NCBI RefSeq assembly: GCF_001577305.1
Contig: NZ_CP014518.1
Location: 2,914,001-2,978,000 of the forward strand
Direction of reading: 5' to 3'
From: Sinomonas atrocyanea
GTDB taxonomy: Bacteria > Actinomycetota > Actinomycetes > Actinomycetales > Micrococcaceae
Length of the DNA: 64,000 bases
The position numbers were made by a program, and so were the translations under genes. Position 1 is the first letter of the stretch, and each line of letters begins with the position of its first letter. Below the pieces are notes generated by a model. That model was given only the letters and a program-made list of their open reading frames with translations, had not been told where the DNA came from and did no database searches. Of this stretch, positions 8,040 through 15,673 are shown piece after piece.

Positions 8040-9224
8040 TCAGTAGACCGGCTTCTCCGGCTCGATCTCGCGGACCCACGCGAGCACTCCCCCGTCGAGA
8101 TGACGGACCTTGGAGAAGCCCGCGTCGATGGCGGCCGCGAGCACGCTCGCCGACCGCACCCCGCCCTTGCAGTGGAAGACCACCTCGCGGTCCCGCGGGA
8201 CCTCGTCCCAGGCCTCGCCGGAGAGCAGGCGCCCCTGCGGGATCAGCCGGGCGCCGGGGATGGACACGATGGATGCCTCTCCCGGCTCGCGGACATCGAT
8301 GAGCTCAAAGTCCCTCACCCCTGCCTCGCGGGCCGCCAGCATCGTGGCGAGCTGCCCTGCGGTCACCGTGCGGTCCCTTCCCGGATCGGCAGCGGGAGCG
8401 ACCCCGCAGAACGCCTCGTAGTCCGTCAGCTCGGTGATCGGAACGGCGTCGGGATCCTTCGCGACGCGGATCTCCCGCCACGTCGCCGTGAGCGCGTCGT
8501 AGAGCTGCACGCGGCCGAGGAGCGTCGTGCCCACGCCGGTGATGAGCTTGACGGCCTCGGTGACCATGGAGGCGCCGATCGCGGCGCACAGCATGCCGAA
8601 CACGCCCCCTTCGCCGCAGGAGGGCACGGAGCCCGCCGGCGGCGGCTCGGGGAAGACGTCACGGTAGGTGGGCCCGTGCTCGGCCCAGAACACACTCACC
8701 TGTCCGTCGAAGCGGAAGATCGAGCCCCACACGTACGGCTTGCCGAGGATGGCGGCTGCGTCGTTCACGAGGTAGCGCGTCGCGAAGTTGTCGGTGCCGT
8801 CGAGGATGAGGTCGTAGTCGGCGAAGATCTCGAGGGCGTTGGAGGAGTCGAGGTGGACCTCGTGGAGGCGGACCTCCACGTGCGGATTGAGCTCGAGGAT
8901 CGCGTCCCGCGCCGATTCTGCCTTGGGGCGGCCTACGCCGGAGACGCCGTGGATGACCTGGCGCTGCAGGTTGGACAGCTCGACGGTGTCGTCGTCGACA
9001 ATCCCGAGGGTCCCCACCCCCGCGGCGGCGAGGTAGAGCATGGCGGGCGATCCCAGTCCCCCGGCTCCCATCACGAGGACCTTGGCGTTCTTGAGGCGCC
9101 GCTGCCCGATCTCGCCGATCTCCGGGATGATGACGTGGCGCGAGTAGCGCTGCACTTCCTCCGGGGTGAGCTCCGCGGCCGGCTCGACGAGCGGGGGAAG
9201 AATCGGTGACTGCGAGGTGGCCAT
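8040..9224 (-). CDS. moeZ: Adenylyltransferase/sulfurtransferase MoeZ (ThiF/MoeB + rhodanese)
   Basis: Activates the C-terminal Gly-Gly of small sulfur carrier proteins (MoaD, ThiS, CysO type) by adenylation and then passes sulfur to them. The 394-residue protein has an N-terminal E1-like domain (RYSRHVIIPEIG, VMGAGGLGSPA, DGTDNFATRYLVND, VPSCGEGGV) and a C-terminal rhodanese domain with the persulfide loop HCKGGVRSA. Only this enzyme in the window could serve ThiS encoded 5 kb away, since no thiF accompanies thiOSG (inference). TAGATT at 9231-9236 (minus strand) lies 6 bases before the ATG, so the message is probably leaderless. Confidence 0.95.
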   Translation of the reverse strand: MATSQSPILPPLVEPAAELTPEEVQRYSRHVIIPEIGEIGQRRLKNAKVLVMGAGGLGSPAMLYLAAAGVGTLGIVDDDTVELSNLQRQVIHGVSGVGRPKAESARDAILELNPHVEVRLHEVHLDSSNALEIFADYDLILDGTDNFATRYLVNDAAAILGKPYVWGSIFRFDGQVSVFWAEHGPTYRDVFPEPPPAGSVPSCGEGGVFGMLCAAIGASMVTEAVKLITGVGTTLLGRVQLYDALTATWREIRVAKDPDAVPITELTDYEAFCGVAPAADPGRDRTVTAGQLATMLAAREAGVRDFELIDVREPGEASIVSIPGARLIPQGRLLSGEAWDEVPRDREVVFHCKGGVRSASVLAAAIDAGFSKVRHLDGGVLAWVREIEPEKPVY

Positions 9225-9378
9225 GCCCCCAATCTAGGCCCGATCGCGGGCGCGCACCCAGCGGGGCCCACGCGGTGGGACGGTCACCGATTCGGCGTGG
9301 GGTCATGACCGCCGGGTAGAGTGGGACTACCGTTTGGGCCACGCTCCACAGGCCCGGACCACCCGAAAGGCATCTTCA

Positions 9379-10002
9379 GTGAGTACCGAACCGCGAGCCA
9401 CGACCCCGCGCTCGCCCCGAATGCCACGCGACGAGCGGCGCGCCCAGCTCTTGGCAGCCGCCCTCGAGGTCTTCGCGGCCAACGGCTACCACGGCGCCGC
9501 CATGGACGAGATCGCCGAGACCGCCCAGGTCAGCAAGCCCGTCCTGTACCAGCACTTCCCCTCGAAGCGCGATCTGTACATCGCGCTCCTGGACAGCCAT
9601 CTCGGCACGCTGACCGAGCTCATGCGCGCGGCGCTGGATTCCACCACCGACAACCGCGAGCGCGTGAACGCGGTGATCCGCGCCTACTTCGACTTCATCG
9701 CCGCGGACGACCAGGCGCACCGCCTCGTCTTCCAGTCGGACCTGGTCAACGACCCGGACGTGGCCTCGCGCCTCGAGACGTTCAACCGGGGATTCTCTGA
9801 GGCCATCGCCGAGGTCATCGCCTCGGACACCAAGCTCCCGCTGCTCGAGGCCCAGCTCCTGGGCCGCGGCCTCGCGGGGCTGGCCCAGGTGAGTGCGAGG
9901 TACTGGCTCGAGAAGTCCTCCTCCCTCGACATCGACGTTGCGGCGGACCTGGTGGCGCGGCTCGCATGGAAGGGGATCTCGCGCTTCCCCAAAGAGGCCT
10001 AA
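9379..10002 (+). CDS. TetR-family transcriptional regulator
   Basis: A 207-residue repressor. The N-terminal helix-turn-helix reads RRAQLLAAALEVFAANGYHGAAMDEIAETAQVSKPVLYQHFPSKRDLY (residues ~20-65), and the rest is the helical ligand-binding domain. The GTG at 9379 was chosen because AAAGG lies 8 bases upstream. It is followed by the DUF3107 and small membrane protein genes on the same strand, and this neighbourhood is common in Micrococcaceae (from memory). Its ligand and targets cannot be read from the sequence; a TAGAGT box at 9313-9318 is a possible -10. Confidence 0.9.
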   Translation: MSTEPRATTPRSPRMPRDERRAQLLAAALEVFAANGYHGAAMDEIAETAQVSKPVLYQHFPSKRDLYIALLDSHLGTLTELMRAALDSTTDNRERVNAVIRAYFDFIAADDQAHRLVFQSDLVNDPDVASRLETFNRGFSEAIAEVIASDTKLPLLEAQLLGRGLAGLAQVSARYWLEKSSSLDIDVAADLVARLAWKGISRFPKEA

Positions 10003-10074
10003 GGTACTCATAGGGAAGCGGGCGGCCCATGCCGGCCCGGTTCCGTTCCAGCCTTCACCGACACAAGGAGTCAC

Positions 10075-10299
10075 GTGGAAATCAAGATCGGCATCCAGAA
10101 CATCGGCCGCGAGATCATCCTCGAGTCGAACAAGGACGCGGACGAGGTCGCGAAGCTCGTGGCCGAGGCGCTCGCCGACGGCAAGCAGCTGCGGCTCGAG
10201 GACGAGAAGGGCCGCCAGGTGATCGTGCCGTCCGCCGTCATCGGCTATGTCGAGCTCGGCGCCCAGGAGCAGCGCCGCGTGGGCTTCGGCGCACTCTGA
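10075..10299 (+). CDS. DUF3107 small conserved protein
   Basis: A 74-residue acidic protein, MEIKIGIQNIGREIILESNKD at the N-terminus, matching the actinobacterial DUF3107 family. The GTG start follows AAGGAG by 4 bases. Function is unknown. It is probably co-transcribed with the upstream TetR gene (72-base gap) and the downstream membrane protein gene (4-base gap). Confidence 0.88.
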   Translation: MEIKIGIQNIGREIILESNKDADEVAKLVAEALADGKQLRLEDEKGRQVIVPSAVIGYVELGAQEQRRVGFGAL

Positions 10300-10303
10300 C
10301 AGC

Positions 10304-10618
10304 ATGGAAACGGTCTGGTCGCTCGTCATCGTGATCCTCGTGGTGGCTGCCGCGGGCTTCATCGCCTGGGCCACCGACCACCACCACGACGCCTACGGGA
10401 TCATGCTCCCGGTCGGCGCCGCGGTCGCGTCTGCGTGCCTGACGTGGATCATCCTCGTCTTCGCAGGCACGGGCTACATCGCCGGCCTGACGTGGATGCC
10501 GTGGGTGCTTCCGATGGCGGTCGGCATCGCCGCCGCGGTCTGCGTGCCGGTGCTGGTGGGCCGCCGCCGCACGAAGCGGGACGTCGTGGCCCTCACGGAG
10601 ATCCTCCGCCGCAGCTGA
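10304..10618 (+). CDS. Small three-segment membrane protein
   Basis: A 104-residue protein with three hydrophobic segments (about residues 5-22, 33-55 and 62-83) and a basic end, GRRRTKRDVVALTEILRRS. No family recognised with confidence; such proteins are regularly found after DUF3107 in Arthrobacter relatives. The start ATG at 10304 is 4 bases after the DUF3107 stop, and a strong hairpin follows, so it is the last gene of this unit. Confidence 0.75.
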   Translation: METVWSLVIVILVVAAAGFIAWATDHHHDAYGIMLPVGAAVASACLTWIILVFAGTGYIAGLTWMPWVLPMAVGIAAAVCVPVLVGRRRTKRDVVALTEILRRS

Positions 10619-10631
10619 ACCGGCTTTTCGC

Positions 10632-10678
10632 AGGCGCGGACGACGGCGGGTGGTTGCCACCCGCCGCCGTCCGCGCCT
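10632..10678 (+). terminator. Long hairpin terminator after the TetR-DUF3107 unit
   Basis: 22-base arms (10632-10653 and 10657-10678) with one mismatch and a TTG loop, very GC-rich, and no U tract. It separates the unit from the following acetyltransferase gene on the same strand. Confidence 0.75.
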
Positions 10679-10758
10679 CTGCTGTCGCTGGGTCGCCGGA
10701 AGCCCGGCGGCCGCTGCCGATCCGGCTTCCGCGCCGCAGTCCGGGCCATGATGGAGCA

Positions 10759-11277
10759 ATGCGAATCCGTTCCGTCCGACGCGACGAACTACCCGCCCTC
10801 CAGGCCATTGAGCGTGCGGCCGGGGAGGCCTTCCGGGGCCGCGGCATGGCCCAGATCGCAGACGATGAGCCGCCCACGGTCGAGGCACTCCACCACTACC
10901 GCGAGGAGGGACTCGCGTGGGTGGCGGCCGACCGTGAGGACGCACCCGTGGCGTACCTCGTGGCCCGCCTCGTCGACGGCTGCCTGCACATCGAGCAGGT
11001 CTCGGTGCATCCTGCGCACGCCGGCCGGCGCATCGGCCGGACGCTGCTGGACCATGCTTCTCGATGGGCGGAGTGCCACGGCGTCCCGGCCCTGACGCTC
11101 TCGACGTTCGCCTCGGTGCCCTGGAACGCGCCGTACTACCGGCGCCTCGGCTTCCGCCCGATCGACACCCCGGCCCTGGGTCCGGGACTCGTGCGGATCC
11201 GCGCCGAGGAAGAATCGCTCCGGCTGACCCGCTGGCCGCGCGTCTTCATGCGGCGCGAGGTCGGCCCTCGGGACTAG
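10759..11277 (+). CDS. GNAT-family N-acetyltransferase
   Basis: A 172-residue protein with the GNAT fold: MRIRSVRRDELPALQAIERAA, then VAYLVARLVDGCLHIEQVSVHPAHAGRRIGRTLLDHA (acetyl-CoA pyrophosphate loop around AGRRIG) and FASVPWNAPYYRRLGF. The substrate is not predictable. The start at 10759 has CATGAT ending 6 bases upstream and no clear Shine-Dalgarno, so a leaderless message is possible. It stands alone between a terminator and the HNH gene. Confidence 0.88.
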   Translation: MRIRSVRRDELPALQAIERAAGEAFRGRGMAQIADDEPPTVEALHHYREEGLAWVAADREDAPVAYLVARLVDGCLHIEQVSVHPAHAGRRIGRTLLDHASRWAECHGVPALTLSTFASVPWNAPYYRRLGFRPIDTPALGPGLVRIRAEEESLRLTRWPRVFMRREVGPRD

Positions 11278-11346
11278 CCGAACCGGGCCAGCGCCACTGG
11301 CATTGCCCCCGACCATGGACCTGCATCCCTCGAGACGATAGTATTA

Positions 11347-11358
11347 GAACATATCTTC
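11347..11358 (+). promoter_or_regulatory. SOS/LexA-like box upstream of the DUF222-HNH gene
   Basis: GAAC-ATAT-CTTC within TAGAACATATCTTCGA matches the actinobacterial LexA site TCGAAC-N4-GTTCGA at 10 of 12 fixed positions. TAGTAT at 11339-11344 directly upstream would serve as -10, so LexA would block the promoter. Related mycobacterial 13E12 (DUF222) genes carry SOS boxes (from memory). Confidence 0.5.
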
Positions 11359-11397
11359 GAATCTTTGCCTGGAGTCGGTGCTGGGGGGGGTGAGACC

Positions 11398-12894
11398 GTG
11401 GTGGGTGCGGTGGTGGAGCTGGGGTTCGCGTCGCGGTTCCCCGATGTCCTCGCGGGTGGTCTCGAGGTCTCCGCCGAGGCCCTGGCTGGCCCAGGAGGGA
11501 CTGCGCGGGCGCTGCAGGCCCTGGCCGACTTCGACGCCTACAGCGCCGCCCTCCGGGCCGTCCTGGTCGACCGGCTCGCCGCCGAGATCGCCGAGGAGCC
11601 CCTCGAGGGCCGCCACGGCCAGCCCACCCGCCTCAGCGGGAACATCGCCCACGCCGTCGCCGTCTCCGAGCTCGCCGCCCTGCAGGGCACCTCCGAGCAC
11701 ACCGCTGCGCGGGCGCTGAACTTCTCCACCGCGCTGGTCAACACCCACCCGGCCGTGCACGAGGCCCTCGCCTCCGGAGACATCACCGAGGCCCACGCCC
11801 GCGCCCTCGTCGACCAGGCCGCCACCCTGCCCCAGCACGCCGCCGAGCCCTACGCCCTCGAGGCCCTCGCCCGGGTCCGCACCCGCCAGGGACGCCTCCG
11901 CACCCCGGGCGAGTTCCGCGCCCTCGCCCGCGACCTGCGCGAGCGCCTCCACCCCGGCTCCATGGCCCACCGCCGCGCCGCGGCCCGCGAGGACCGCAGG
12001 GTCTGGCTGCAGCCCGAAGGCGACGGCATGTGCACCCTCTCCGCACTCCTTCCCGCCGAGACGGCCACCGGGATGTACGAGCGCACCGACGCCCTCGCCC
12101 GCGCGGCCCGCCGCGCCGACGGCGAGGCACGCACCCTCGCCCAGCTCCGGGCGGATGCCCTGGCCCACGCGGTCCTCGGCGCCCGGGAACGCACGGCGGC
12201 GGCGCCCTCGGCGGCCGTCCCCTTCCCCGAGGAACTGCTCGCCGAGGTCAAGGCCGAGATCGTCGTCCACATCCCCCTCGCCGTCGCCCTCGGGGCCTCC
12301 GACGCCCCCGCCATCCTGGACGGCCATGGAGCCATCGACCCGGCCACCGCCCGCGCCCTCGCCGCCGCCGCGCCCACATGGCAGCGCCTCTTCACCGACG
12401 CCGAGGGCACACCCCTCGCCCTCGGCCGCACCGCCTACCGGCCCCCGGCCGGGCTGCGTCGCTTCCTCCAGTACCGCGACGGCGCCTGCCGCGTCCCCGG
12501 CTGCACCCGCCCCGCCCAGAACACCGAGGCAGACCACACCACCGAATGGCAGGACGGCGGCACCACCGACGCCGCCAACCTCGCCCTCCTGTGCCCCCAG
12601 CACCACGCCCTCAAGTCCCTCGCCCTCCACCACCTCACCCACGACCGCACCACCGAGGACACCGATGGCACAGACGGCACAGGCACACCCGCCCCCGCCC
12701 TGATCTGGACCACCCTCCTCGGCCAGGCCCTCCCCGCCGAGCCCCTCGACCGCGACCACGTCCTCGCCCCCAGGGCCACCGACCACCCACCACGGGGACC
12801 ATCGGGCAAGCCGGCAACGCGCGGGGAACCACCGGGCACTCCGGCCCATGGCGCGGATGTCGCGGTGCGGGAGGAATCACCCCCGCCGTTCTGA
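11398..12894 (+). CDS. DUF222/HNH endonuclease domain protein (13E12-like)
   Basis: A protein of about 498 residues: an N-terminal helical DUF222 region (AVAVSELAALQGTSEHTAARAL, THPAVHEALASGDITEAHAR) and a C-terminal HNH nuclease motif (YRDGACRVPGCTRP, EADHTTEWQDGG, NLALLCPQHHALK). The tail is proline/threonine-rich. These proteins form large paralogous families in actinobacteria; activity is inferred from the intact HNH residues. The start is uncertain: GTG 11398 has a G-run upstream, while TTG 11365 is an alternative. The promoter has an SOS-like box, suggesting induction by DNA damage. It ends 20 bases from the convergent pterin dehydratase. Confidence 0.88.
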   Translation: MVGAVVELGFASRFPDVLAGGLEVSAEALAGPGGTARALQALADFDAYSAALRAVLVDRLAAEIAEEPLEGRHGQPTRLSGNIAHAVAVSELAALQGTSEHTAARALNFSTALVNTHPAVHEALASGDITEAHARALVDQAATLPQHAAEPYALEALARVRTRQGRLRTPGEFRALARDLRERLHPGSMAHRRAAAREDRRVWLQPEGDGMCTLSALLPAETATGMYERTDALARAARRADGEARTLAQLRADALAHAVLGARERTAAAPSAAVPFPEELLAEVKAEIVVHIPLAVALGASDAPAILDGHGAIDPATARALAAAAPTWQRLFTDAEGTPLALGRTAYRPPAGLRRFLQYRDGACRVPGCTRPAQNTEADHTTEWQDGGTTDAANLALLCPQHHALKSLALHHLTHDRTTEDTDGTDGTGTPAPALIWTTLLGQALPAEPLDRDHVLAPRATDHPPRGPSGKPATRGEPPGTPAHGADVAVREESPPPF

Positions 12895-12914
12895 CCGCAG
12901 AAACTCCGGTACGC

Positions 12915-13259
12915 CTACGAGCCCGCAGGGCCCTGTGGGAGCCGTTCAGGCTGGGCCACGGCGTCGAGTGCCGCCGCGCGGAGGGTGCAGCGGTGTGCCG
13001 CCTCGACGTCGCGGGCGGTGACGGCCGAGCCGGCGTCATGGCTGCTGAAGCGGAGGATGACGCGGTTGTAGCGCCAGTCGAGATCCGGGTGGTGGTTGAG
13101 CTCCTCGGCCACCTCGCCGACCGCCGCGATGAGCGCGAGCGCCGCCGCAGCGGTCGGCAGTTTGTACACGGTGGCGAGAGAACCGCCCACATGGCGCCAG
13201 TCGGCGAGGCGTCCCAGCTCGTCCCTGATCTCTTCCTCGCTCAGCGGCTCGCGTGCCAT
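12915..13259 (-). CDS. 4a-hydroxytetrahydrobiopterin dehydratase (PCD/DCoH)
   Basis: A 114-residue pterin-4a-carbinolamine dehydratase, with the family signature EELNHHPDLDWRYNRV followed by SSHDAGSAVTARD. It dehydrates 4a-hydroxy-tetrahydropterin. No aromatic amino acid hydroxylase is nearby, so the role here may be in molybdopterin or folate metabolism; this is open. TACCCT at 13267-13272 (minus strand) ends 7 bases before the ATG and no Shine-Dalgarno is visible, so the message is probably leaderless. It lies 40 bases after thiG but probably has its own promoter. Confidence 0.93.
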   Translation of the reverse strand: MAREPLSEEEIRDELGRLADWRHVGGSLATVYKLPTAAAALALIAAVGEVAEELNHHPDLDWRYNRVILRFSSHDAGSAVTARDVEAAHRCTLRAAALDAVAQPERLPQGPAGS

Positions 13260-13299
13260 AGAAGTCAGGGTAGGCCGGGCTGGCTTCCGGCGGAACTGC

Positions 13300-14112
13300 T
13301 CAGAGGAACTGTGCGCGCCCCTCCATCGGGCTCGAGGCGAGCGCGTGCTCGCGCCGGGGAATGCGGCCCGCCTTCGAGGCGAGGCGCCCAGCCGCGACGG
13401 CGTGGCGGAAGGCCCGGGCCATCCGCGCGGGGTCCTGTGCACGGGTCACCGCGGTGGCCAGGAGCACCGCATCGCAGCCCAGTTCCATGGCCAGCGTCGC
13501 GTCGGAGGCCGTGCCGATGCCTGCGTCCAGGACCACCGGGACGCCGGCGCGGGCCACGATGAGCTCGATGTTGTGCGGATTCAGGATGCCCAGGCCGGTC
13601 CCGATCGGCGCGCCGAGGGGCATGACGGCGACGGCGCCCAGCTGCTCGAGCCGGCGCGCCAGCACGGGATCGTCGTTCGTGTACGCGAACACCTTGAAGC
13701 CCCGGCCCACGAGCTGCTCGGTCGCATCGGCGAGCTCAATCGGGTCCGGGAGGAGCGTCGTCTCGTCCGCGATGACCTCGAGCTTGACCCAGTCGGTCTC
13801 GAGCGCCTCGCGGGCAAGCTCGGCCGTGAGCACGGCGTCGCGTGCGGTGAAGCACCCGGCGGTGTTGGGCAGGACGCGGATGCCCCGCTCCAGCAGGAGC
13901 TGGAAGAGGGACCCCTGCTCGGCGGGCGAATAGCGGCGCATCGCCACGGTGGTCAGCTGCGTGCCGGACGCCTCGAGCGCCTCCCCGAGCCCGTCGAGGC
14001 TGGGCGCCCCGCCGGTGCCCATGATGAGCCGCGAGCCCAGCCGCACGCCGTCCACCACGAACGGGTCGTCGTCGAGCGCCGTGCTCTCGTCCCGGATGTG
14101 TGCCTGCGTCAT
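13300..14112 (-). CDS. thiG: Thiazole synthase ThiG
   Basis: Makes the thiazole phosphate ring of thiamine from 1-deoxyxylulose-5-phosphate, ThiS-thiocarboxylate and dehydroglycine. The 270-residue TIM-barrel protein has RLIMGTGGAPS at the start, the Schiff-base Lys110 in TDWVKLEVI, the phosphate-binding VMPLGAPIGTGLGI and VVLDAGIGTASDA. It is the last gene of thiO-thiS-thiG; a single base separates it from thiS. It is controlled by the TPP riboswitch upstream of thiO. Confidence 0.97.
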   Translation of the reverse strand: MTQAHIRDESTALDDDPFVVDGVRLGSRLIMGTGGAPSLDGLGEALEASGTQLTTVAMRRYSPAEQGSLFQLLLERGIRVLPNTAGCFTARDAVLTAELAREALETDWVKLEVIADETTLLPDPIELADATEQLVGRGFKVFAYTNDDPVLARRLEQLGAVAVMPLGAPIGTGLGILNPHNIELIVARAGVPVVLDAGIGTASDATLAMELGCDAVLLATAVTRAQDPARMARAFRHAVAAGRLASKAGRIPRREHALASSPMEGRAQFL

Positions 14113-14113
14113 C

Positions 14114-14362
14114 TCAGCCTCCCTGCATCGCTGTGACGAGCTCGACGGCGTCGCCCGCCGCGAGCGTGGTGGTCGCCCAGCTTCCGCGCGGGACCACCTC
14201 GGAATTGAGGGCGACGGCGACGCCGAGGCGCCCGCCGTCGGCCGGCCTGCCGTTGTGCTCGAGGGCGCGGCCGGTCGTGGCGGACACGAGGGCCAGCACG
14301 GTGGACGGCTGCGGGAGTTCCCGCTGCTCGCCGTTGACGGTGATGCGGTCAGTCGCCTGCAT
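14114..14362 (-). CDS. thiS: Sulfur carrier protein ThiS
   Basis: An 82-residue ubiquitin-like protein ending in Gly-Gly (TAMQGG), the site of adenylation and thiocarboxylation. TVLALV, VAVALNSEVVPRGSW and LAAGDAVELVTAMQGG follow the ThiS pattern. Its ATG at 14362 overlaps the thiO stop (TGATG). Slightly longer than the usual ~66 residues because of an insertion around residues 25-45. No ThiF lies in the operon; MoeZ at 8040-9224 is the likely activating enzyme. Confidence 0.94.
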   Translation of the reverse strand: MQATDRITVNGEQRELPQPSTVLALVSATTGRALEHNGRPADGGRLGVAVALNSEVVPRGSWATTTLAAGDAVELVTAMQGG

Positions 14363-15555
14363 CAGCTGCCTCCTCTCTCTGCCGCCGAGACGGCCGGGAT
14401 CCTCGCGGGCTGCGAGGCGAATCTGTCGGGCCGGAACGAGTCCCATTGGGGGTCCGTGCGCCCCTCGAGCAGCTGGCGGCACACCTCGGCCGCGGCGGGC
14501 GTGAGGAGCACGCCGTGACGGAAGAACCCCGTGGCCACGATGAGTCCGGGCACGTTCCCGACGCGCCCGAGCAGAGGCGCGTTGTCCGGTGTCCCGGGGC
14601 GCGCGCGGGCGGTGGTCTCGGTCAGCTCGAGCTCGGCCACGGCGGGCACGAGAGCCTGGGCGTCGCGCAGCAGCTCGTAGACCCCGCCGGCCGAGACGGC
14701 ACCGGAGCCGTCCTCGCGCTGGGTTGCGCCGATCACCACCGTCCCGTCCTCGCGCGGGACCACGTAGACGGGACGCCCGCGGACGAGCCCGCGGACGGTC
14801 GCCGTCACGAGCGGCCGGAGCGCCTCGGGCACCCGCAGGCGCAGGATGTCCCCGTAGACGGGCCGCAGCGGCAGGGCTACCGGGAGGCCGCCCAGGTCGC
14901 GGGCGCCCAGCCCGTTGGCCACCACCGTCTCGGCGGCGCGCAGCTCCTGCCCGTCCTCGAGCACGACGCCGGCCACCCGGCCGCCGTCCCACGCGAGCGA
15001 CGCCGCGCGGGCCGGCACGAGGGCGTCGTCGCCGAGCCGGCCGAGCAGGGCCGCGACGAGGCGCCGCGGATCGACCTGGTGGTCGGCCTCGATCGTGAAG
15101 GCGCCGGCGATGCCGGGGGCCAGGAGCGGCTCGGCCTTCCGAGCCTCGCGGACGGTGAGCGGCTGGACGGCGAGGCCGTGCGCCTCCTGGGCCGCCCTGA
15201 GGTCGGCGAACGCCTGGCGGTCCGCGGCGTCGGCCGCGAGGCACAGGGTCGGGGTGGCGAGGTAGCCGCAGTCGGGGCCCGCGGCCGCGGCGAACTCCGG
15301 CCAGCGCCGGGCGGAGTCGAGCATGAGGCCGAGGAGGGCCTCCTCCTGGTAGTGGTACTCGCTGACGGCGGCGAGCATGCCCGCCGCCGCGAAGCTCGCG
15401 CCGGTGCCCGGCGCAGGGTCGACGACGACGACGCGCCGGCCCGAGCGGGCGGCAGTCCAGGCGATGCCCAGGCCGATCACCCCGGCCCCGATGACGATGA
15501 CGTCGGCGACGTCGCCCGGGTTCCGCGTCGTCCCGGGCGCGTCCGTGCTCTCCAT
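14362..15555 (-). CDS. thiO: Glycine oxidase ThiO
   Basis: An FAD-dependent amine oxidase of 397 residues that makes dehydroglycine (iminoacetate) for ThiG. It has VIVIGAGVIGLGIAWTAARSGRRVVVVDPAPG, GASFAAAGMLA and, near the C-terminus, LIVATGFFRHGVLLTPAAAE, all typical of ThiO/DAO-family glycine oxidases. It is the first gene of the riboswitch-controlled thiOSG operon, with the start 6 bases after the riboswitch's last conserved block, which is consistent with control of translation initiation. Confidence 0.95.
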   Translation of the reverse strand: MESTDAPGTTRNPGDVADVIVIGAGVIGLGIAWTAARSGRRVVVVDPAPGTGASFAAAGMLAAVSEYHYQEEALLGLMLDSARRWPEFAAAAGPDCGYLATPTLCLAADAADRQAFADLRAAQEAHGLAVQPLTVREARKAEPLLAPGIAGAFTIEADHQVDPRRLVAALLGRLGDDALVPARAASLAWDGGRVAGVVLEDGQELRAAETVVANGLGARDLGGLPVALPLRPVYGDILRLRVPEALRPLVTATVRGLVRGRPVYVVPREDGTVVIGATQREDGSGAVSAGGVYELLRDAQALVPAVAELELTETTARARPGTPDNAPLLGRVGNVPGLIVATGFFRHGVLLTPAAAEVCRQLLEGRTDPQWDSFRPDRFASQPARIPAVSAAERGGS

Positions 15556-15558
15556 GGT

Positions 15559-15657
15559 TCCTTCCCTCCGCCGGCATGACCCGGATCAGGTGCAGCGGTC
15601 GGCTCTGGCCCTCTCAGCCCTGGCGCAGTTCACACTGGCGGGCTCCCGCAGTACTGG
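15559..15657 (-). promoter_or_regulatory. TPP riboswitch (THI element) in the thiOSG leader
   Basis: Read on the minus strand, the leader contains the conserved blocks GGGAGCCC, GGGCTGAGAGGG, CACCTGATCCGGGTCATGCCGGCG and GGAGGGAAGG, in the order and spacing of TPP aptamers (CUGAGA and CCUGAU...CCGGCG helices). The 3' arm contains the only Shine-Dalgarno-like sequence (GGAAGGA) of thiO, so ligand binding should hide the ribosome site. Its 5' end lies about 3 bases before the predicted transcription start. Confidence 0.95.
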
Positions 15658-15660
15658 GCA

Positions 15661-15669
15661 CTAGTCTAG
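15661..15669. promoter_or_regulatory. Overlapping divergent -10 boxes for thiE and thiOSG
   Basis: CTAGTCTAG gives TAGTCT (15662-15667) on the plus strand, 6 bases before the thiE ATG, and TAGACT (15663-15668) on the minus strand, pointing toward the TPP riboswitch. The two promoters would share the same melted region and so exclude each other. No good -35 is seen for either. Confidence 0.5.
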
Positions 15670-15673
15670 TTCC

